The position numbers were made by a program, and so were the translations under genes. A stretch of 64,000 bases of DNA from Halictus rubicundus. Its lineage: Eukaryota > Arthropoda > Insecta > Hymenoptera > Halictidae. Below, one piece after another: positions 27,188 through 35,749 of the stretch. Under the pieces are notes generated by a model, which did no database searches, was not told where the DNA came from, and saw only the letters and a list, made by a program, of their open reading frames with translations. The DNA lies in assembly GCF_050948215.1 (NCBI RefSeq), contig NC_135157.1:8866001-8930000 (forward strand). The letters run 5' to 3'. Positions within the stretch are counted from its first letter, which is position 1; each line of letters opens with the position of its first letter.

Positions 27188-27192
27188 TCAGT
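27188..27192 (+). promoter_or_regulatory. candidate initiator of the transposase gene
   Basis: TCAGT, the arthropod initiator core, lies about 115 bp upstream of the start codon in an otherwise GC-rich leader. There is no good TATA box at -30, although ATAAAAAG occurs farther upstream at about 27108. This is suggestive only. Confidence 0.3.
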
Positions 27193-27302
27193 CTTTATAG
27201 CGTGGCTGAAAGCGAAAGACGTGTTCGGTTAATTTTTAGTTATTCCTACACCTTTATAAGTATTCTTAAAAATTGTAGCTGCAAATTCATTAATTTCAAG
27301 AA

Positions 27303-30300
27303 ATGGTAAGTAATCAGTTTCTGTAAAACTACCTATATTATTATGTTTTTATGTACTTATAACTCATATGTTTACAAAAGTTTGTTGTCTGATGTGGGGT
27401 GTGAAATTTGCATGGTTTTGCTTTGTTTGTGAGGTAATGCGCCTGCGCCACCAGCCTGTACTATAGCGAATATATATTTAATATGTATTTGCAACAGTCT
27501 GTTGTCTGTTGTGGGGTGTGAAATTTGCATGGATTTGCTTGCAGGGTGATTCTAAGGGAAAAGGAGATGGTAGTGGTGGATTGAAACATTCATTAAAAAA
27601 AATAGATTCATTTTTCCCAAAGAAACCAAGGCTTGAGATTGCTTACTCGAAAAATTCACCTACAACAACTACAGATGAAAATAATTGTATTGCCGATGCT
27701 TCTGCTTCTACAGCTACATTGCCTACATTAACCATAGATGAAGAAAAAACATGCTCTCCTGTTACTAACGATATTCAGCCTACAATATGTACATCGACTT
27801 CTGATTCTGATCAGATAAAGACTTCACTTTCTCAACCAAAGTTTGCTTCAGATATTGCTTGTTATATAGGGGAAAATATAAATGATTCAACTAAAGCTAT
27901 GTTGCTTGAAAAGCATTGGCAGCCTCCCCCTAATTATACTTTTCCGCATTGTGTTGTTAATAAAAAAGGAAAACAAACAAAAAAATATGCTCAGAAGTCT
28001 CACCTTGACAAGTTTCACTGGCTTGTTTTGTCGCATAAAGACCAGGGTCTTTACTGCAAGTACTGTGCTTTGTTTGTCGTAGCTCCTGGAGGTGGTGTAC
28101 AGACAAAAACACCTTTATGTCGACTCGTAAAAGAACCATTAAAAGCTTTCGGTAATTTGCTAGGTGAAAATGGTCTTCTGCTAACACACCAGCGAAACAA
28201 ATACCACGAATTAGCTGTCCAAGCAGGGAAGAACTTTTTATTGAGTTTTCATAAACCGGAAATTAACATAATGAACCAAGTAAATAGTCAAAGACTGAAA
28301 CAAATAAATGAAAATAGAGAACGTTTGCGACCAATCGTAAAAACTATAATATTTTGTGGCCATCAAAATATATCGTTACGTGGCCATCGCGACGATGGTA
28401 AATTGCTGAACTATGACAGCGTAGTAGCCGATGAAGGGAATTTTAGAGCCCTTTTAAAATTCCGTATTGATTCTGGCGATATTGCATTGCAGCAACATTT
28501 AGAATCTTCAAAATCCAACGCCACGTACATCAGCAAGACTGTACAAAATGAGTTGATAGATGTTTGCGCAGAAATCATCCAGGAAAACATTTTACAGAAT
28601 GTGCGGGAAGCTAAATATTTTTCAATTTTGTTCGATGAAACAACAGATATATCACATATCTCACAGCTGAGCCTATCATTCCGATATTTGCATGATGGCG
28701 TTATTAAGGAACATTTTGTGACTTTTTGTGATACCTACGATGTTCTTAGACGTGAAGACAACAATTCAGGTGACATAGAGCCTCGATTGACAGGTGTAGC
28801 TTTGGCGAAAATCGTTGAAAATCTGTGTACCAAATTTAACTTAGATTTATCTTGGTGTGTGGGTATTGGAACTGACAGCTGCTCGGTTATGGCATCAGAT
28901 ACAAAAGGTGCAGTGCAAGAATTGATGAAAATAGCCATTCATGCTAAACGTTGCCCGTGCAACAACCATGTGCTCAATAACTCATTGGCAAGATCATCCA
29001 AAGTAGTTTCCTGTCGCAATACATCTGGCACAATGAGAAAAGTTGTGGCATTTGCCAATGCATCCGCTAAGAGGCATGAAATTTTTAAAATAGAACTCGG
29101 AGCTGCCATGCAAGGTATTTGTGAGACACGTTGGGTAGAGAGGCATGATGGGCATCTTCAATTTCAAGGAGACAACTTAGTCAAAATTTGTAGCGCTTTG
29201 GAGAAGATTTCTGCTTGGCAAGACAATAAAACTGCCAATGATGCGCATTGCTTGCTGCAAACATTGCGCAGTTCTGACTTTATTATATCCTCCATCTGTT
29301 TAAGTGATGTATTAGGTGGGTACTTCCCTAAATTATTTTATTTCTTATTGTTTGGCAAATGAACTTATACGAGTATACTAAACCTACTTTAAAATTATGT
29401 TGTTGTTTTGTTAATATTTTATGCTACGAGTACATACCGTTTATATTAAGTTATAAATTCTTAGTTTATGCACTACAGTCACAGTCACTTACTTTTTATT
29501 TTTCAGGTACTACTGTATCTTTAAGCAGAATACTGCAATCGAACTCAATTGATTTAAAAAAAGCTACGGACGCTATTAATGATACTTTAAGTGTTTTACA
29601 AAATAAAAGAGAAAATGTGGACGTAATCTACCGACAGCTTTTTGAAGAGGCTAAAGAAGTAGCTGAGCAGCTAGATGTAGAAATTAAATGCCCCAGAATA
29701 GTATCAAAACAAATACATAGGGCCAATAACCAACCTGCTCAATCTGCTGAAGAGTATTTCCGCAGAGCTATATACATCCCTCTTCTAGATTCAATAATAA
29801 GTGATCTCCAGGACCGCCTGTCTCCTGATGTACTTAATTTGTTTCAGCTAAGCGTTTTCATGCCAAAAAGCGAATGTAGTAATGAAGACATTGAAACTGT
29901 GAAACAACTAGCTACCGACTATACATTATTACTAGATAACACTCCATTTTCTGTCATTGTAAATGAATATCGGCTGTGGATGGTGAAGTGGCAGGCGTGG
30001 CAGCGGAGCCAGGACATACCGCAGTCGATTTCTGATCTTATTTTAAATTGTGACATCGATATGTATCCTAATATAAGAAAATTTTTATGTATTATGGCTA
30101 CACTACCTGTCAGTGTAGCGACAGCAGAAAGGTCTTTCTCTACGTTGCGCAGAATTAAATCGTGGCTAAGATCTTCAATGGTTGAAGATCGCCTAACCGG
30201 ACTGGCACTTCTCCACATTCATAAAAACGTACCCATTGACGTAAATGACGTAATAACGCGTTTCGGGAGAAGACGTAAAAGAAAAATTGATTTTGTTATT

Positions 30301-30303
30301 TAA
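27303..30303 (+). CDS. hAT transposase, DUF4371/ZMYM1-like, 856 codons in three exons
   Basis: Proposed exons are 27303-27305, 27545-29315 and 29507-30303; the joined length is an exact multiple of three. Exon 1 contributes only ATG, followed directly by GTAAGT; exon 2 follows TTGCAG. The second intron (GTGGGT...TTTTCAG, 191 bp) has phase 1 on both sides. Visible in order: a basic N-terminus with IDSFFPKKPR (residues about 23-32); a TTF-type zinc finger with C172-x2-C175 and a later HQRNKYH; the DUF4371 core with FDETTD (first catalytic Asp about 365), GTDSC (second Asp about 445), CPCNNHVLN and CETRW (about 527-531); and the C-terminal hAT dimerisation region with ATAERSFSTL (catalytic Glu about 799). 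These residues fit the RNase H-like D-D-E triad of hAT enzymes. It should cut and paste the flanking element in the nucleus. A domesticated host gene is less likely because terminal repeats and target duplication are intact. Confidence 0.92.
27382..27540 (+). repeat. duplicated 40-bp segment in transposase intron 1
   Basis: About 40 bp at 27382-27424 recur at 27499-27540 with few changes. Both contain TGTGGGGTGTGAAATTTG followed by CATGG and TTTGCTT. The second copy runs straight into the splice acceptor TTGCAG; in the first copy the same place reads TTTGTTTGTGAGG and is not an acceptor. Confidence 0.85.
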
Positions 30304-30412
30304 ATATATGTATTTTGTCTGTTTCTATTTTGTTTGTTGGAAACCCTTGTCGTACCACCTCTTCACTTTTGCGGAGTTTTGCGTCATACCCCTCGACATA
30401 CCTCTAGCTGTT

Positions 30413-30505
30413 ATGACAAATCATTCACCACGGTTATGGAATATAAATAGGCTGCCTCATTCCGTGCGTGATAGTGCTTCTCTGAATGTCTTCAAGAGAA
30501 GATGG
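30413..30505 (+). pseudogene. possible LINE reverse-transcriptase C-terminal fragment in the hAT 3' region
   Basis: Downstream of the transposase stop an open frame reads NHSPRLWNINRLPHSVRDS followed by SLNVFKRRW. The spacing R-x-W-N-x-x-x-LP-x-S-x-R then S-x-x-x-FK-R resembles the C-terminal end of non-LTR (jockey/CR1-like) reverse transcriptases. It is short, with no catalytic motifs nearby. It may be an old retroelement fragment carried by the transposon, or coincidence. Confidence 0.35.
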
Positions 30506-30559
30506 CAATATGTACGTGTATATGTACAAGTTATTATGTGTTAAGTTTTTCAAGTGTAC

Positions 30560-30565
30560 AATAAA
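30560..30565 (+). terminator. polyadenylation signal of the transposase gene
   Basis: AATAAA, with a second ATAAAT a few bases later, about 257 bp after the transposase stop and inside the right end of the element. Confidence 0.7.
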
Positions 30566-30715
30566 GAATAAATATTTTTAAGTACAGTACTTACGTACAT
30601 TAATAAAATACCTACTTTTTACTTGTATCTATTGTTATCAAAATTAAATTATAAGTTCTTGACTTGACCACGACTATGTGACCCCCCCCTGGCGCCAAAG
30701 CTGGATCCGCCCTTG

Positions 30716-30723
30716 CCTCCTAA
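30716..30723. repeat. hAT target-site duplication, right copy
   Basis: CCTCCTAA, identical to 26894-26901, directly adjoins the right terminus CCTTG. Confidence 0.95.
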
Positions 30724-32396
30724 CATGTACAATTAGTTTGTCCGGACTTGGGCCGGGGCCGACGAGCATTTCCCCGCCATTTTCTATTTATCTTGGACGC
30801 GTTATCGATGCTCGGGAGGTCGGGGGGCCTCGCGCATATTAAAAGTTCACGAGGCTTGCCAGGAATCCGGGAAGGAGGCGAGGAGGGAAACCGGGCAATC
30901 GTACGGCGGCGCGCACACGTACACACGGGGAACCGTGGAAACTTTTCATAATGTAGGGGATATGCTGGTTCCGTTTAGAAATTTTTCAATCATGCCAGGC
31001 AACCTCCCCCACCTTCCCCCGGACCGACGGTATCGTGAACTTTGCATTCCACGCGTCCTCCACCGGTTATTCCACGTACTCGCATCACGCGGAATAATAC
31101 CGAAACTCCCGGCCCCGGTTAACCCTTTGCGCACTGTCGCATTTTTATCGAGGTATTTCGCCTATTAAATCCGGCCGGATTCCCGGACAACGGCTGCGAG
31201 CCGACCGATTTTACGGGACTCGGTTTTGAAAAATCGATTTCTATTTTTTTTTTGCATTCTCCTTAAGCGTGAGCGTTGCAGAATTCGTGTGTGCAAAACG
31301 CTTGAAAAATTAACGTAGTCGCATGCGTTTAAAGAACGCGCTGCGAGACATCGATGGTTGAATCTTTAAACGCGCTTCTCTCGAAACCACTCTCTTCAAA
31401 ACGGTTGCCACGATATCTCACCTTTCAGCTGACCTGTTCACTTGGAATTTTGAGGGAACCTTCGGCACACACCTTTGGTTATCGCGCGAACCAAAATTCT
31501 TCAAATACGCCCGTTTTCCTCTTATTTTTCCATCGTGCTGAAGGCGAGAAGTATTTTAAAAAATCGGCAATTTGACAAAATGTGTAAATGATTTAAAAAC
31601 ATAACGTTTTCAAATCTATAATAGTGTAGCCCCTATCTGGCTTCTTGAGTAAAAATGTCTTTGGAGAGGTTCTTGTTAGCAACAAGTGCAGCTACAAGAC
31701 GGAAACAAAGGTAAAATATTTTTCGAATTCTGTTGCTCCACCGAGGACGTTTTTCTACGAATTAGCACCTGTTGAAAACGCGTTGGAAAGTGTAGCAACA
31801 AGCGATGGCAAAAAGTTTCTCGCAGTCGCCTCGGTGAGAACGCAGCTTTAGCATCGGGGAAACGCGCGGCCCTTCCACGCCGTAACCCGCCGTGGATTTT
31901 TATAGATACCGCGATATAGTTTCCTTTAAGCTTAGCATTTTGTACGATTATGTACGCGCGATAAAAGTCGTATTATTATCCCCCAGACTGCGGCGTTTAT
32001 GAAAATTTAGAGTTTTATAGACACCGTGCGTGGTTAACGGCGTGAACGGCCATATTGGAAGCTCACCGCGGAAGTGAAGATTCCCACCGCACGGTTCATC
32101 GTGAAAATTAATTGATTTTTGTTTCGTTCGGGATCGTTTGTTGCTCCCGACGATAAAAATACACCTGCACCCGTTCGGTGACATTCGTATCTGGTTAAAA
32201 CGCATTGTGGGCGATTTTTTATCTGGTTTATTTTTCAGTCTTTGAACGGACCGTTTTCCCACGCGTGCACGCGTGAGTCATGCATCCGTGCGTTATCATC
32301 TGAACGATAACGCGTATGCCCGTGTTTATTTTACCGTTTGAACGCGTTAGCTGTTTGCTCACCTCGAAATCAATGTAAACCCCGTACTTTTTTTAC

Positions 32397-32418
32397 TTTT
32401 TTTTTTTTTTTTTTTTTT
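32397..32418. repeat. poly-T run (22)
   Basis: Twenty-two T in a row, preceded by shorter T runs at 32388-32394. Confidence 0.95.
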
Positions 32419-32879
32419 GAAAATCCGTTGAACTCGCGAAAAAGAAATTGATTAATCAGGCAATTTTCGTTGCGATTAACGTTTAACCTTCAGATTAATT
32501 GATTAATTAATTAATTGAAGGCCATTATTATTATTATCAATTTTTTAGAAAACATTTTTGAAGATGCTTCCTTAGTCTTTCTACTGTTTTAATATAACAG
32601 CTATTTATTCAATTGACTATTTACTTAATTGACGATGGTTAATTCGGAATGATCGGAATTACCCGACATAATAACAATTAACAGAGCAAGCAATTTTAGG
32701 AACGTTCAACGGCACACGTTTACTTTATCGAATGTTCCAGAACGACTAAATGAAACTACAAATAAATAAACGATCTGCACGTGCGTCATAAAAGTCTCGT
32801 CAAATAGCGGAAACGTGTTTCATTTTATTTGCCGTATTATCAATCTGTTTACTTAAATAATGCAGTTGATAGTACGAGC

Positions 32880-32953
32880 ACGACTTCGAAGCTACACGGA
32901 GGAGACATTAACAGAACACTGCGCCTCGATAATTGCTCGCCGCTTGGGACCGC
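32880..32953. repeat. dispersed repeat copy (paralogue at about 23930-24000)
   Basis: Shares an identical 26-base block (32927-32952) with the copy near 24 kb plus a diverged upstream flank. Same orientation as that copy. Confidence 0.7.
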
Positions 32954-33913
32954 TGACGAGTGCAGAGTAGGTAAGTATGCGTCGTTCCCATGGTTCTCCT
33001 TGAAAAGCGTCGCTTTACTAATTTCTCAGATTTGTTCTCGACCATCGAACAGAAAAAGGTAATTCAAACTTGCGGGTCTACTCGCCTGCGCGGCGGCCAT
33101 AAAAGCTATGAAAAGACCGCAGGAAGAAAATGCACAGTCTTAAATTCTAGCGATATTCATAAAAGAAGTCATGAACCAGTCGGAGGTTCTAGCGTTAAAC
33201 GAGGGAAGCCATAATGCGAAGTGTGCGATAAATTATAAGAAAAAATGAGAGCAAAAATGAGACGTACGGCGTGAACCCTTATCAAACCAATTCCAGACCA
33301 TACCGGGAAAGTCTTCGAGCGTATTGATTTTTGATAACTGCAGCCAGTTACAAAAATCCACGTGTACCAACGTACACCTGTTAAATTTCTAACTATCCAA
33401 CTACGGGAACTCTACTAATAGAATCTTTAATGACTCCGTCGTTTCTGAAGGAAGCCTAATAATTTTCTTTTAAAATAACTTATTAGGTTATTTCTTAGCG
33501 AACGAGTTCTTAAAAAGCAAAGGATTTATCTCCGATTTTTAAGGAATTTTTTAATGACTTTTTTTTTAATAACTGCACGTGGATAAAATGTGTTTATGCG
33601 CAAACTCGTAAAGTTGATTCTACAGCCAGTAGGAGGGCCATAACATTTGCAAGATTTATTCGAACGTCATTTTTCAACTAACAAACGAATCAAATGATTA
33701 ACCATCTGGATACTTTGCTTCTTGTCTCAGATATTTGAAATTGGGCAGGTGTAGGCTGACTTTTGTGACGGACTGTGAGCGATTCGATGGGCCCGATAAG
33801 AATACAGCGGCGTAAGGGTTAAATACGATTGTTAACACAGAAACGATGGTTCCTTGGGCCTCCACATTCTCACCGCACGAATATTTCAGTCTGTTCGGCT
33901 GGCTGTACGGTTC

Positions 33914-34080
33914 AGGGAAGGAGGGGTGGGGGCGAGAGAGAAGAAGAGGAGAGAAAGAGAGGAGGAGAGAGAGGGGGGGAGAGGGAGAGAGAAAGAGCAG
34001 GATAGGGAGACGGTAGAAGCCGCGAGAGGGAAAGGGCGAGAAGAGACAGAAGGGGGATAGAGACGGAGAAAAGGGAGTGT
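33914..34080. repeat. long purine (GA/GGA) tract
   Basis: About 165 bp almost entirely A and G on the + strand, with irregular GAGA, GGAGG and GGGGGG runs. Open frames across it are low-complexity (Arg/Glu on +, Leu/Ser on -), and it is not treated as coding. Confidence 0.9.
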
Positions 34081-35556
34081 ATACGGCGAAGCCGAGGGAG
34101 CCTAACTCGCCGAGGTCGGGTCGAATAATAAAATAAAAGAGTACGGTGGACGGGGTGTAAGGTGGTGGCGTGGCAAAGGTAGAAGAAACTTTCTGCTACG
34201 GGAACACGATGGGGCCCCGATGGCCGGAGCGGCGCGGCCGTTGGAAAAAGATGCGGCCGACGAATCGAGCGAGCCCTCGAGGGAGAAAGAAACAGAAGGA
34301 TCCGGCGTTGCCACATGCTCACTGAATTTCCGACCGGTCAAATATAAAGGCCGTCTTTATACAGACCGCCGGTGCCTATGCAACCCGCTTCGAAAACTCG
34401 CATCAAATTCTTGACGTCTCATTAAACATCGTCGGGTTTCAACGAGTTAAACGGCGGGCTGCTCGACCACCCCCATCAGCCCCCGGTGATACCAGCCGAG
34501 GCTACCCAACGTTTCGACGTGCAAAACCAATTTCTGTAACTCGTAGATACCTCTCCGAACCGATTTGTCGCGCAATCCAAACGTTCAGACCTTCGACGGC
34601 GGAGCGCCGGGTCTATTTTAACCCACAATATCAAAGTAGTCGTTATCTAACTCAGTTTCTTGAATTGTCAACTGTTCTACTTAATTTTAGGTTCAACCTT
34701 GCATTGTTTTTGTGCTTTTTTCTTAAATCTCATTTAATACCAAATGCAATTAGTTTTCCTACACTACTACTCGTCATTAGACAAAAAAATGCCATCTTTT
34801 CATCACAAGAGAATCTTTGCACCTTTCACCATGGATGATGAATCATCAAACAAGTCATCTACAAAATGACGCTCTAGACCAGAATAACCCCTTAACGCAT
34901 TCGATGCTCGCGAGTTCTTCGCAGGCCACCGTGACACGTATCCGCGACAGGTGCATCGTTGCATCGTCGCCTCGCTGATCTCACGATGCGTGGGTTGCGA
35001 CGCATTCGTTACAGTTACACCCTTACAGAACTTCAGGAAGCTACAATTTCTTAAACGAACCGCTTATCATAAACAGAAAGAATTTTGTTTGTTTAATAAC
35101 AGTCGACTGGAGGACGGAAACAAAGTTTGTACAGCTTGGTGATGCATCGCGGTCTAGAATAGTTGGATAATTTGTGCACGTAACTGAATAAAGGTAGCGT
35201 GTTCCAAAGTTTTTAATAAATTGATTTACTAAGATGTAGATGCAGTGTACCGGGACGTTTGTTGCGAAAATATGCAAAAACTTTTTAACAGGAATTATTC
35301 GAGTATTTATGCACGAGGTAACTCCGAAATGGCGGTACGATGTTAGAAAGTGAATTTACTTGAAAAAATGGTAACAAATTTAGTAAGCAGTTTTAATTTT
35401 CATAAAGTCTCCACAAATTTCTAACACCAGTTTATCATAAATCAGAAAAATTTCTGGAAGAATTACTCTGTACCTTCGACTTTTTAATAGTTTTTCTTCG
35501 ACTTTATTTAAAGTTCAAATCCATCCGACAATTTGTCGAACTTCGATTTACAAATG

Positions 35557-35749
35557 TTCTAGAGCAGTGGTTAATCTAACAATAAGTTCTCGCGCCCCCT
35601 TGAAAAATATGTTTCTATTTCTTTATTTAGAAAATTACATCTACCACAAGATAATTTATTTATTGAAAAATAAATTTTCCCTCGAGAATGTAGAAACTTC
35701 TCTCGCACCCCCAGGAGTGCCCGCACCCCAACGAACCACCGTTCTAGAG
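35557..35749. mobile_element. non-autonomous hAT MITE (177 bp) with perfect 8-bp duplication
   Basis: TTCTAGAG at 35557-35564 is repeated exactly at 35742-35749. The element between them (35565-35741) starts CAGTGGTT and ends AACCACCG, which reverse-complements to CGGTGGTT (7 of 8). The near-terminal GCGCCCCCTTGAAAAAT is typical of animal hAT elements that begin CAGTGGTTC. There is no coding capacity. Its termini differ from the 26902-30715 transposon, so another hAT family must have mobilised it. Confidence 0.88.

Larger units (their letters stand above)
26902..30715 (+). mobile_element. complete hAT-superfamily DNA transposon (3814 bp)
   Basis: The element is bounded by identical 8-bp duplications (CCTCCTAA). 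Terminal inverted repeats read CAACGGCGGATCCAG at the left and CAAGGGCGGATCCAG at the right (reverse-complemented), 14 of 15 identical. Inside is one transposase gene on the + strand with no stop or frameshift, a likely leader at 27060-27302 and a polyadenylation signal after the stop. The left subterminal region holds a palindrome (GTGGTCATG at 26921-26929 and CATGACCAC at 26935-26943), a possible transposase-binding site. A poly-A run sits at 27040-27058. Exact duplications and an open reading frame suggest recent insertion and possible autonomy; mobility itself cannot be seen. Confidence 0.95.
30724..35556. other. non-coding stretch, no gene seen
   Basis: Includes a solo TTAACCCTTTGCGCACTG terminus near 31120, a poly-T run (32397-32418), one copy of a dispersed repeat (about 32880-32953) and a long purine tract (33914-34080). 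No exon with recognisable protein was found. Confidence 0.5.

Noticed and set aside
31120..31145. TTAACCCTTTGCGCACTG, like the MITE left end at 17446
   Set aside because: No partner end found within several hundred bases, so treated as a solo terminus.
33674..33824. TTAACCATCTGG ... GTAAGGGTTAA as a possible TTAA element
   Set aside because: Terminal sequences do not match each other beyond CC; likely a solo right end.
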